Source of the DNA: Rhizobium sp. L51/94
Lineage (GTDB): Bacteria; Pseudomonadota; Alphaproteobacteria; Rhizobiales; Rhizobiaceae
Length of the DNA stretch: 64,000 bases
Assembly (NCBI RefSeq): GCF_019355555.1
Contig: NZ_CP072141.1
Location: 924,001 to 988,000, forward strand
Reading direction: 5' to 3'
The stretch's first letter is position 1. Each line of letters starts with the position of its first letter. Shown one piece after another: positions 44,885-52,960 of the stretch. The notes beneath the pieces are model-generated. The model did not search any database and was not told the origin of the DNA. It saw nothing but the letters and a program-made list of their open reading frames with translations. A program made the position numbers and the translations under genes.

Positions 44885-45661
44885 ATGGCTATGCCCGGCT
44901 CATTTTCCGACCTCAAAAAACTTCTTTACCGGAACATCAAATACCGGCTGACGCGCCCGTCGCCGCCGACAGTTACACCGCGCTTCGCAGGCCCCGTGCT
45001 TGTCGTCGGTTCTGCGCCGGTCTCCCATAAACCGGCCGATTTCGACGACAGGTTTCGCGTCGTGACGATCAACGGTTCGCAGGCGGTGACTGAGGCCTGG
45101 GGCATCGAGGAGCCGGATGTTACCTTCGTGCAATTCAACCAGATCGAGGGCACCAACACCAACGCTGTAGAGGTTCGTCGCGTGCTCAACGGCAAGCGGA
45201 CTGGAGCTTTGTTCGTCTTGCTCTGGCGCAAGGATGAGCGCGAACGGCTCGAAAGGGGTTTGCAGGCGTTCAATTACAAGCCGCGCACGCTGACGATCGT
45301 CGATCGGTACGAGCGAATGGCTTTGCTGGACCGCGTTGTCGGCCGCAAGAGTTTCGAGATGGATACCGATTCCAAGTGTTCCAATGGTATCAACGCCGTG
45401 CTCTTTGCCCTATACAACGGCGCCACGGCAGTGATCATCACCGGCATCAACCCCAACTCGGGCGGGCATGCCTACAATCAGGTGAATTTATCGCGTCAGC
45501 ATGTTCGAATGGATCAGGAGATCCTTGTGAGACTGATGCAGCAGGGTTATCCCGTTTTTACCACTGACCCATCGGTGTCGGAGTCGATCGGCCTGCCGCT
45601 GTGGCAGGGCATTGAAAATGTCCAGCATGCAGGATTGTCTGGCGAGCGGAGCAATTCATGA
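44885..45661 (+). CDS. Putative surface-glycan protein, Rossmann-type, unknown activity
   Basis: 258-residue protein. GPVLVVGSAPVSHKPADFDDRF resembles the opening of DUF115/sialyltransferase-like Rossmann domains; CSNGINAVLFALYNGATAVIITGIN is the second conserved block and VNLSRQHVRMDQE the third. It shares the general pattern of the preceding gene product (a nucleotide-binding start, then an S-G segment) but is not a close copy. The start is uncertain between ATGs at 44885 and 44891, and no strong ribosome site is visible. Its stop overlaps the next small gene as ATGA. Confidence 0.6.
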   Translation: MAMPGSFSDLKKLLYRNIKYRLTRPSPPTVTPRFAGPVLVVGSAPVSHKPADFDDRFRVVTINGSQAVTEAWGIEEPDVTFVQFNQIEGTNTNAVEVRRVLNGKRTGALFVLLWRKDERERLERGLQAFNYKPRTLTIVDRYERMALLDRVVGRKSFEMDTDSKCSNGINAVLFALYNGATAVIITGINPNSGGHAYNQVNLSRQHVRMDQEILVRLMQQGYPVFTTDPSVSESIGLPLWQGIENVQHAGLSGERSNS

Positions 45662-45783
45662 ACCCTTTTAAACCCGTCGTTGCGCTCTGTCGTCACATTG
45701 AGCAGCGCTTTGTGCCCTGGCCATTGCTGCTCATTATCCTACTGACGATTGCCGCCTTTTTATTCGGCTATCTCGCACCCTGA
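45658..45783 (+). CDS. 41-residue single-helix membrane protein
   Basis: The ATG overlaps the stop of the preceding gene (ATGA), indicating translational coupling. The product has a short basic cytoplasmic start (MNPFKPVVALCRHIEQRF), then one hydrophobic helix (PWPLLLIILLTIAAFLFGYL) ending the protein. It may anchor or regulate a glycan-synthesis complex formed by the preceding proteins. That role is inferred only from coupling and topology. No family recognised. Confidence 0.68.
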   Translation: MNPFKPVVALCRHIEQRFVPWPLLLIILLTIAAFLFGYLAP

Positions 45784-45884
45784 AGGAGCGGTCGACATCC
45801 TATGTCGCGACTGCCCTTAATTTTCGGCGTAAAAGTAAATGACGTCGCTGGCTCCTGGCTCTGATCTGCCGAAAAACGCGTCCC

Positions 45885-48245
45885 TCACGAGCGCGGCTTG
45901 AGCTTCTGCGGATCGTAATGGGCGAAAGGCACGATCACGGCTGGAAGGCGCTTTTGCTGGCCATCCAGCATGCCGATCTCGACCTCGGTTCCGATCCCGG
46001 CATGCACTACGTCCATCCGCGCCAAGGCAATGGTCTTCCTCAACAGCGGCGAGCGGGTCGCACTGGTGACGACACCGACCTGCGCCCGCCCGATATGCAC
46101 GGTGTCTCCATGCCCAACCGTCTCGTTGGCATCGATATCGAGGCCGACAAGCCGGTAGCGGGGATTTTCCTTGCGGGCGAGCAGCGCGGTGCGTCCGATG
46201 AAATCCTCCGTCTTCGACTTCAGTGGCACGGTAAAGCCGATGCCGGCTTCAAAGGGATCGGTCTGGTCTGAAAATTCGTAATGCGCGAAGATCAGTCCGG
46301 CCTCGATGCGCACCATATCGAGTGCTTCGAGCCCCATCGGCTTGATGCCATGCTTCTGGCCGGCCTCCCACACGGCGTCGAACACGGAGATGGCATCCTT
46401 CGGATGACAAAAGATTTCGTAGCCGAGCTCGCCGGTATAGCCGGTTCGTGACACCACCACCGGTGCGCCTTCGAAATGACCGATCCGGCCGACTGCGAAA
46501 CGGAACCAGTCAAGCTCGGAGATCGCTGGCTGCGTCGGCGCGGTCCAGACGATTTCCGCAACGATGTCCCTGCTTTTCGGCCCCTGCACGGCGATATTGT
46601 GCATCTGGTCGGTGGACGAGCGCACCCAGGCTTTGAAGCCCATCTTTTCCGCCTGCTCGCGCAGCCAGACGCCAGAGAAATCGTCGCCGCCGATAAAGCG
46701 GAAATTGTTCTCCGCCAACCGGAAGACGGTACCGTCGTCGATCATCCCACCGTTTTCGTAGCACATGGCGGTGTAGACGACTTGGCCGGGAGACAGCTTT
46801 CTGATGTCGCGGGTCATGCAATATTGCAGCAGGGCCTCGGCATCCGGCCCGGTGATCTCGAATTTCCGCAGTGGCGACAGGTCGATCACCACAGCCCGTT
46901 CGCGGCAGGCCCAGTATTCCTCGGTCGGTCCGTCGTTGTTGAAGCGGTTGGGCAGCCAATAGCCGCGATATTCGGCGTAATTCCGCGTCATTGCGGACAG
47001 GCGGGGATGGAAGGCGGTTTCCTGGGTCATGTCCGGCTCTGCATCGGGAGTCATTCTGGTCGCCACGGCTCGAGAGAATTTTCGGTCAGCGGAGTAGGTA
47101 CGGACATGGATATCTGTGGGGTCCCAGCCGTTGGCGGCATCGATATCGTCGGGACATGACGAGGAGACGCAAACGAGATCGGTCAGTGCCCGCATCAGCA
47201 CATAGTCGCCCGGCCGCGACCAGGGCTCGTCGAGGTAGAGCTGGTTCTGGTGGTCAATGTTGGTGTTGTAGAAATAGTTGATCGCCTCCCAGCCTTTGCG
47301 GGGAGCAATGCCAAAGGGCGACAATGCATCGTTGAAATTGTCGGTGCAATTGGCATGGCCGGGATAGCCCATGTCGTCATAGTAGCGGGAATTGCAGGCG
47401 GTGGCGAAGGCGTCGTGCCTTCCGACCGTGTCCTGGACGATTTCGACAAGCGGTTCGAAGTCTCGGTCAAAACATTTTGAGGGAAGACCGGGTGTCGGAT
47501 AGCTGCGGCTGAGCAGCGTCCGTGTGACCGTGGCGTCGATGGCCCGGTCGAGCCCCTTGTCGACCTTGCGGGCGGCAAAAGCCTGGAAGTCGGTACATTG
47601 GCGGCCGGCGACATCGATGATCTGGATGAATTCGCCGGCGCGGACAAAATAGGCTGATGCCGATGCCGCCGCGATGCGCAGGTCCTGCAACGGATCGGCC
47701 ATAGGCTCCGGCAGCGTCTCCTCGTAGCTGCGCGACAGGCGTGCGCGCTGTACCATGACAGAGATTGCCGTCGATGTGTCCTGCCGATCGAAATCCATGG
47801 GAGCGCCGGGTGCGGCGACGACCAGCAATCCATCCATTGTCATGGTCAGCGCGGCCGAAGACCCTGGTGCAGAGCCGCCACCGAAAACTGTCAGTGCAGC
47901 GGCCTTGCTGAGGTCTGCGCCGCGTCGCCTCAGCGCTGCGAGCGTTCGGCTGGCGCTATCGCCACCTTCGGAGAGGATATCCTGCAGGCCTGATGCAGTT
48001 CGCGAAAACGCCACGCCAAGTCCCGCCGCATTGAACTGGCCTGCCCCGTCGATGAACGTGATCTCGCAGAGCTGGCCGCCTTCGGTATCGGTGACGACAA
48101 CTGTGTCGCCAGCGCTGACCCTGATCACGGTCGAGCCTCGCCCTTTCACCCGGTAGCGCTCGCCGCCGGGCCCAAGTGCCGGCATTCCGGGCCTGATGAT
48201 CCGGCTGGCGCGGGGCGGCTGCAATACGTTGGCGGAATGGGGCAT
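45885..48245 (-). CDS. tdm: Trimethylamine N-oxide demethylase (TMAO aldolase)
   Basis: 786-residue fusion of an N-terminal DUF1989 region (roughly residues 30-390) and a C-terminal GcvT-like folate-binding domain (about 410-780, with RTGYTGELGYEIF). It cleaves trimethylamine N-oxide to dimethylamine and formaldehyde, with folate able to accept the latter. Cys284 (ACNSRYY), Cys300 (NCTDN) and Cys364 (SSSCPDD) have the same 16 and 64 residue spacing as the zinc cysteines I recall from the Methylocella enzyme. Cys217 lies in the conserved QCTDF. GGAGG precedes the ATG at 48245; the frame is open to 48317. It is divergent from an APC permease. Confidence 0.9.
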   Translation of the reverse strand: MPHSANVLQPPRASRIIRPGMPALGPGGERYRVKGRGSTVIRVSAGDTVVVTDTEGGQLCEITFIDGAGQFNAAGLGVAFSRTASGLQDILSEGGDSASRTLAALRRRGADLSKAAALTVFGGGSAPGSSAALTMTMDGLLVVAAPGAPMDFDRQDTSTAISVMVQRARLSRSYEETLPEPMADPLQDLRIAAASASAYFVRAGEFIQIIDVAGRQCTDFQAFAARKVDKGLDRAIDATVTRTLLSRSYPTPGLPSKCFDRDFEPLVEIVQDTVGRHDAFATACNSRYYDDMGYPGHANCTDNFNDALSPFGIAPRKGWEAINYFYNTNIDHQNQLYLDEPWSRPGDYVLMRALTDLVCVSSSCPDDIDAANGWDPTDIHVRTYSADRKFSRAVATRMTPDAEPDMTQETAFHPRLSAMTRNYAEYRGYWLPNRFNNDGPTEEYWACRERAVVIDLSPLRKFEITGPDAEALLQYCMTRDIRKLSPGQVVYTAMCYENGGMIDDGTVFRLAENNFRFIGGDDFSGVWLREQAEKMGFKAWVRSSTDQMHNIAVQGPKSRDIVAEIVWTAPTQPAISELDWFRFAVGRIGHFEGAPVVVSRTGYTGELGYEIFCHPKDAISVFDAVWEAGQKHGIKPMGLEALDMVRIEAGLIFAHYEFSDQTDPFEAGIGFTVPLKSKTEDFIGRTALLARKENPRYRLVGLDIDANETVGHGDTVHIGRAQVGVVTSATRSPLLRKTIALARMDVVHAGIGTEVEIGMLDGQQKRLPAVIVPFAHYDPQKLKPRS

Positions 48246-48343
48246 TCGAACCTCCGGCGAGCATCGGCCGCCTGATCTGCATGTTCTTATATATCCAAAT
48301 TTTGGGATGGAACACAAAGAGAGACTTGACCCTCATGAAAAAA

Positions 48344-48362
48344 AATTCACTATGAGAAATAA
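48344..48362. promoter_or_regulatory. Putative operator between tdm and the APC permease
   Basis: AATTCACTATGAGAAATAA contains TTCACTATG identical to the element at 18441-18449, followed by an A-rich arm as there. It overlaps the likely -10 region of the permease promoter (TTGACC at 48326-48331 is a candidate -35). A second small palindrome CCAAA-T-TTTGG is at 48295-48305, in the tdm upstream region. Confidence 0.5.
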
Positions 48363-48502
48363 GTGACGCGACCGCTTGAGACTGGGATCGATCAGGAGAC
48401 GCTGTAAAAGCGCCCTGCCGAACAAAAGCGCCGCCACGATCCAACAAAAATACAAGGGAACGCGCATACCGCGCGACGCAAAAACTGGTCGAGGAGACTG
48501 CT

Positions 48503-50290
48503 ATGGTAGCTTTCGTTGAAACCGAAGGGTCCGAAGCCGCGTCAAGCGGCGGGCTGATCCGATCCCTGGATTGGAAGGGCGCCTTCTGGGTTGCCGCCGG
48601 CGTCCCGCCGCTTGTGCTGTTCTCAATCGGCGGCATTGCCGGCACAACCGGAAAGCTGGCCTTCGTCGTCTGGATCATCTCCATGGTGATGGGCTTCCTG
48701 CAATCCTTCACCTACGCCGAAATCGCCGGCATGTTCGCCAACAAGTCCGGCGGCGCATCCGTCTACGGCGCCACCGCCTGGCTGCGTTATTCGAAGTTCA
48801 TCGCGCCGCTATCCGTCTGGTGCAACTGGTTTGCCTGGTCGCCGGTGCTGTCGCTCGGCTGCGCCATTGCTGCGGGCTACATTCTCAATGCGCTCTTCCC
48901 GATCCCGGGCGCCGATTCGCAACTTGTCGTCTCCTGGATCGCCGCCCATGCCGGCAGCATCACGGCCGATAGCCCGAGGGTTGCCGAATGGCTGGCGACC
49001 AATACCGGCAAGACCCAGGCAGACGCGATTACCGCGCTGATGTCCGCCGATGGCATCGCTGCCTATACGCCATGGATCAGAAGCTGGTCGCTGGTGACTT
49101 TCAACATTCCGTTCCTCGCCAAGGCCAGCCTCAATGCCACCTTTGTCATCGGCGGCATTCTGATGCTGATCATCTTCGCCATCCAGCACCGCGGAATTCT
49201 TGGCACTGCCAGCGTTCAGAAGTGGCTGGCCATCATCGTTCTCCTCCCGCTGCTGATCATCGGCCTCTACCCGATCTTCAGCGGTCAGATCGACACGCTC
49301 AACGTCACCGGCCTGCTGCCGCCCACGGCTGCCTATTCCGGCGTCGATGGCACCTGGAGCAATGGCGGCTGGACACTGTTCCTTGGCGGTCTCTATATCG
49401 CCGCCTGGTCGACCTACGGCTTCGAGACCGCCGTCTGCTACACGCGCGAACTGAAAAACCCGAAGACAGATACGTTCAAGGCGATCTTCTATTCCGGCCT
49501 GCTCTGCTGCCTGTTCTTTTTCCTCATTCCATTCACGTTCCAGGCCGTACTTGGCCAGACGGGCATGCTGGCACCGGGGATCGTCGATGGAACGGGCGTC
49601 GGCGAGGCGCTTGGCGGGCTGGTGCATGGCGGCAAGATCGTCACGCAGTTACTGGTTATCCTGATGATCATGGCGCTCTTCCTGGCCATCATGACAGCGA
49701 TGGCCGGCTCCTCGCGGACGCTCTATCAAGGCTCGAAGGACGGCTGGCTGCCGAAGTATCTTGATCACGTCAACGAGCACGGCGCACCGACGCGCGCCAT
49801 GTGGACGGATTTTGCCTTCAACCTGTTCCTGCTGGCGATCGCCTCTGACACGGCCGGGTACTTCTTCGTACTGGCGGTATCCAATGTCGGTTACATCATC
49901 TTCAATTTTCTCAATCTCAATGCCGGCTGGATCCACCGTATGGATAGCGGCCACATCGAGCGCCCCTGGAAGGCGCCGACATGGCTGATCGGTCTCAACA
50001 CGATACTGGCGTTCGTCAACGCATTGTTTCTTGGTGCCGGCGCCAAGGTCTGGGGATACTCCAATGCGCTCTGGGTCGGCTTCATCTTCGCAGCCCTGAT
50101 CCTGCCGGTCTTCGCCTACCGCCATTTCGTCAGGGACGGCGGGAAATTTCCGGAAGGCGCGATGGAGGACCTCGGTCTCGTCGGCCAGGACCTCGGTGTG
50201 AAGAAAGCCGGTATCCTGCCATATGTAGCGCTGGCAGCAGGACTTGCGGTGGTGCTCGTCGCAAATGTCATCTTCCAGCTTCCGGCCTGA
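48503..50290 (+). CDS. APC family permease, candidate methylated-amine transporter
   Basis: 595-residue amino acid/polyamine/organocation-type transporter with about 12 helices and a longer than usual periplasmic loop in the first half (residues about 140-190). The helix 1 break GGIAGTTGK and SFTYAEIAGMFANKSGGASVYG in helix 2 are characteristic. GAGGAG precedes the ATG. It is divergent from tdm with a shared 257-base promoter region containing the operator also found at dmm-tmm. This suggests import of trimethylamine N-oxide, trimethylamine or a related amine, but the family mostly carries amino acids, so the substrate is inferred. Confidence 0.82.
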   Translation: MVAFVETEGSEAASSGGLIRSLDWKGAFWVAAGVPPLVLFSIGGIAGTTGKLAFVVWIISMVMGFLQSFTYAEIAGMFANKSGGASVYGATAWLRYSKFIAPLSVWCNWFAWSPVLSLGCAIAAGYILNALFPIPGADSQLVVSWIAAHAGSITADSPRVAEWLATNTGKTQADAITALMSADGIAAYTPWIRSWSLVTFNIPFLAKASLNATFVIGGILMLIIFAIQHRGILGTASVQKWLAIIVLLPLLIIGLYPIFSGQIDTLNVTGLLPPTAAYSGVDGTWSNGGWTLFLGGLYIAAWSTYGFETAVCYTRELKNPKTDTFKAIFYSGLLCCLFFFLIPFTFQAVLGQTGMLAPGIVDGTGVGEALGGLVHGGKIVTQLLVILMIMALFLAIMTAMAGSSRTLYQGSKDGWLPKYLDHVNEHGAPTRAMWTDFAFNLFLLAIASDTAGYFFVLAVSNVGYIIFNFLNLNAGWIHRMDSGHIERPWKAPTWLIGLNTILAFVNALFLGAGAKVWGYSNALWVGFIFAALILPVFAYRHFVRDGGKFPEGAMEDLGLVGQDLGVKKAGILPYVALAAGLAVVLVANVIFQLPA

Positions 50291-50301
50291 GCCTTGCAGA
50301 C

Positions 50302-50325
50302 GACACGCGGCCTATGCCGCGTGTC
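50302..50325 (+). terminator. Hairpin after the APC permease
   Basis: GACACGCGGC CTAT GCCGCGTGTC is a perfect 10-bp stem with a four-base loop, 11 bases after the permease stop. It has no T tract. It may reduce read-through into the cupin gene. Confidence 0.55.
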
Positions 50326-50390
50326 TGAACTATCCGCATGCCTCACGCTGAGGTGAGACGTCCGCCCAGTTTCTCAAGGCCAGCACTAAA

Positions 50391-50783
50391 ATGAACATAC
50401 CTCAGGCTGTGATAACCCGGGTCGAGTATCGGCCAAGAGAGGAATGGGACGATCCCGTACGCGGCAGCGTCGCCTTCTACACACTGCTCAGCAGCGACAT
50501 CACCCCCACCGACAGCATGTGCGCCGGCGTCGCCGAAATCGCGCCGGGCGGCGGTTCGAGGCAACTGCATCGCCACGCCGAACCGGAGATCTACTATATG
50601 CTCGAAGGCACTGGCGTCATGAGCATCGACGGGACCGAGACGCTCGTCGCTGCGGGTGATGTGATCTTTATTCCCGGCAATGCGGAGCACGGATTGAGGA
50701 ATGAGACGGATGCGCCGGTCAGGCTATTTTATGTATTCCCGACTGGACGTTTCGGTGACGTCGTCTATCGCTTTCCGGATTGA
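50391..50783 (+). CDS. Cupin domain protein
   Basis: 130-residue small beta-barrel protein. The first cupin motif is LHRHAEPEIYYMLEGTG (metal ligands His, His, Glu), and the second is FIPGNAEHGLRN (His). It therefore probably binds Fe, Ni or Zn. Cupins of this size act as enzymes, sensors or metal-binding proteins. It is 100 bases downstream of the APC permease on the same strand, past a hairpin, so a link to amine metabolism is possible but unproven. Confidence 0.78.
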   Translation: MNIPQAVITRVEYRPREEWDDPVRGSVAFYTLLSSDITPTDSMCAGVAEIAPGGGSRQLHRHAEPEIYYMLEGTGVMSIDGTETLVAAGDVIFIPGNAEHGLRNETDAPVRLFYVFPTGRFGDVVYRFPD

Positions 50784-50790
50784 TTGCTCG

Positions 50791-51039
50791 TCAGTAGTCG
50801 ACGAAAATATCTGCATCCTTGGCTGCAGCAATGAAGGCTTCGCGTGACGCGCTGGTCGGCTTATCGTTGTCGAGCACTGCAAGACAGATGTTGATAGCCA
50901 TGCGATGGGTATCCCCCTGTGGGCCTGGCCAGCAGGAATAGAGGCAGTCTACGGCATCGAGCGCGCTTCCAACGTGCCTGAATTCACCAGCTTTAGGAGC
51001 CTCGACGGTCACCATGACGTCCCAGATTTTCATATCCAT
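50791..51039 (-). CDS. DUF982 protein
   Basis: 82-residue member of DUF982, a small protein family abundant in rhizobia. Typical features are IWDVMVTVEAPKAGEFRHVGS, DCLYSCWPGPQG and HRMAINICLAVL. No function is known. I prefer the ATG at 51039 over 51078; the ribosome site is weak. It is convergent with the cupin gene, eight bases apart. Confidence 0.75.
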   Translation of the reverse strand: MDMKIWDVMVTVEAPKAGEFRHVGSALDAVDCLYSCWPGPQGDTHRMAINICLAVLDNDKPTSASREAFIAAAKDADIFVDY

Positions 51040-51139
51040 ACAACACAACGAATGAGTGATCGAAATGGTTGCATACAATTATTAATAGAATTAGAGAGTA
51101 TGAAAATTCAACACAGGTAATATACGCTCCTCTCGGGCA

Positions 51140-52147
51140 TCAGGGCCTCGAGGATCCGAACAGGTCACCCCAGGCTGGCTGTGCGCCGTCGAAGGGCAGG
51201 GCAGTTGCTTGATGGACGCCACGTGCAATAGCGCGTGCCATCACCGTCGTCGAGAGTTGGCAGAGTTCGAGAAAGTCAATCATGCCTTCCATCGGCCGGG
51301 CGCCGGTCGATGCTGCAAAGACTGTGTCGCCGTCGAATGGCAGATGGGCCGGCAACAGGGCGCGAGCCAGTCCGTCCTGCGCCATGATTGACAGCCGGTG
51401 TGCCTCCACTTTGGTGACGATGGCATCCGTGACGACGACGCCGATGGTGGTTGCCGTGATATTGACCCCCTTCAAGCGCATCGCCCGGTCTGCCGTGGAA
51501 ATGGCGGGAGGCATGCCAAGACCTCCGAATTCGTTGTTCTCCTCGAACGGCGCGGCCCAGAAATGCGGACCGTCTCCGATGGTAGGCGTGCCCAGCGCAT
51601 TGACTGCGACCAGCGCGGCAATTCGGTGTCCGCCGCTTGTGACAGCACTCGCCGACCCAAGGCCTCCCTTGAACGTTGCCGTCGTGGCCCCAGTGCCGGC
51701 ACCGATGCTTCCGAGGGTAAATTCGCCCTTGGTCGCTGCGACGAATGCCTCATAGCCCATGTCGCGATAGGGGGAATGCAGGCCCCAGTCCTTGTCTCCT
51801 CCGTTCAGCAGATCCATCAGGATCGCCTGTGGTACGATCGGCACGCGCGTGGTGCCGACCTGCAATCCGCGTCCAATCTCGCGCAGCGCCGCCTGTACGC
51901 CGCCCGCCGCATCCAGCCCGAATGCCGAGCCTCCTGAAAGCACGAGCGCATCGACTGCGCCCACCGACATCGACGGATCGAGCAGCGCCGTATCCCGCCC
52001 GCCGGGCGCGCCGCCCATCACCGTGCCGGAAGCAACGGCCGGTGCATCGAAGACGATGACGGTGACACCGGACCCGAGCTTTAGGTCGGTGCAGTGGCCG
52101 ACGGAAACACCCTCTATGTCAGTCAGCAGATTGCGGGAAACGGTCAC
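51140..52147 (-). CDS. P1 family (S58, DmpA-like) aminopeptidase
   Basis: 335-residue Ntn-hydrolase-like peptidase of the L-aminopeptidase/D-esterase DmpA family. GVSVGHCTDLKLGSGVTV at the start, VDALVLSGGSAFGLDAAGGV and GAGTGATTATFKGG are family hallmarks; the C-terminal half follows autoprocessing in this family. It releases N-terminal residues from peptides or amides. The start is GTG at 52147, with AGGA eight bases upstream. It has no close operon partner. Confidence 0.85.
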   Translation of the reverse strand: MTVSRNLLTDIEGVSVGHCTDLKLGSGVTVIVFDAPAVASGTVMGGAPGGRDTALLDPSMSVGAVDALVLSGGSAFGLDAAGGVQAALREIGRGLQVGTTRVPIVPQAILMDLLNGGDKDWGLHSPYRDMGYEAFVAATKGEFTLGSIGAGTGATTATFKGGLGSASAVTSGGHRIAALVAVNALGTPTIGDGPHFWAAPFEENNEFGGLGMPPAISTADRAMRLKGVNITATTIGVVVTDAIVTKVEAHRLSIMAQDGLARALLPAHLPFDGDTVFAASTGARPMEGMIDFLELCQLSTTVMARAIARGVHQATALPFDGAQPAWGDLFGSSRP

Positions 52148-52204
52148 GGGAATATCCTGTCGCTATGGTCGGATGGCGATAGGATCGCAAGGCATTGGAA
52201 AAGA

Positions 52205-52238
52205 CAAGACCGGCACAGCTTCCGCTGAACCGGTCTTG
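52205..52238 (-). terminator. Intrinsic terminator of the 64-residue gene
   Basis: CAAGACCGG and CCGGTCTTG form perfect 9-bp arms, with a nested CAGC TTCC GCTG stem in the loop. On the minus strand it is followed by TCTTTTCC. It lies just after the stop of the 52286-52480 gene. Confidence 0.78.
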
Positions 52239-52285
52239 CTTGGCAGGATTTGGACGACAATGCCGACTTTGGCCCTTAACTGAGC

Positions 52286-52480
52286 CTAGACGTGAATGGG
52301 CTTTGCAGGGCTGCGTGCCAAGAGGTCGCGAATGGCGAGCCTGACTTCGTCAGCGCTGCCGAAGCGGCGCTCATCCAGGTCATGGACATGGTATTTCACG
52401 GCAATGAACCGCAATTGATTGTCGTCAGGAACGACGATACCGACAGGCACGCCTGCATACTCGATAACTTGCTTCTTCAT
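52286..52480 (-). CDS. Small conserved-looking protein of unknown function
   Basis: 64-residue protein. GTGGGAG lies seven to eight bases before the ATG, and a clear terminator follows the stop, so the unit looks like an independent small gene. The sequence starts MKKQVIEYAGVPVGIVVPDD and contains FIAVKYHVHDLDERRFGS; it has mixed alpha/beta character, no cysteines and no membrane segment. I cannot assign a family. Confidence 0.68.
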   Translation of the reverse strand: MKKQVIEYAGVPVGIVVPDDNQLRFIAVKYHVHDLDERRFGSADEVRLAIRDLLARSPAKPIHV

Positions 52481-52960
52481 GCGATACTCCCACCGCGCTA
52501 TGCACGGTTATGGAAAAATGACGATGTTGTTCCGAAAGGGACGAACGTCACATTCGACAGCGCGGGCCGGAGCGAAAGCCCGAGCAGTCTTGGTCCAGCA
52601 CAAGCTCCCAAGGCGGGCATGCGATAAGTGTGTCTTTCTCATGTCACTTCCCTTGCGTTGGCGTTGCACTTTTGAGGTCCCCGCGATATCCGGGGTACCG
52701 GACGATGGAGCCAAGTTTGTCTACTCAGTTAGTAGATTATAGCCTGGTTTCCATCGCAAACATATTCTGGTCGATGTCAAAAATTTGCCTGTTGTCGAAA
52801 TATCGTTCCGGCTATCGAGCATATCTGCGAAAGATAATTCGTTCTTCCGTATATACCCGACGCCGGGATTCGCTCCTTCTCCGACGCGCCAGAGATAGGA
52901 ATTTGGGATCAGCCGGACAATCCCCCAACGGTTGAAAATCAGCCGGGTCGCCAAATGACC
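52481..52960. other. Noncoding stretch between the small gene and the kinase-aminotransferase fusion
   Basis: About 480 bases, AT-richer than its surroundings in the second half. Frames here are short, lack ribosome sites and resemble no family I know. The left part should contain the promoter of the 64-residue gene. No RNA gene was recognised. Confidence 0.5.

Noticed and set aside
52721..52954. 77-codon minus-strand frame in the noncoding stretch
   Set aside because: No ribosome site, no hydrophobic or domain pattern, and unusual composition compared with neighbouring genes.
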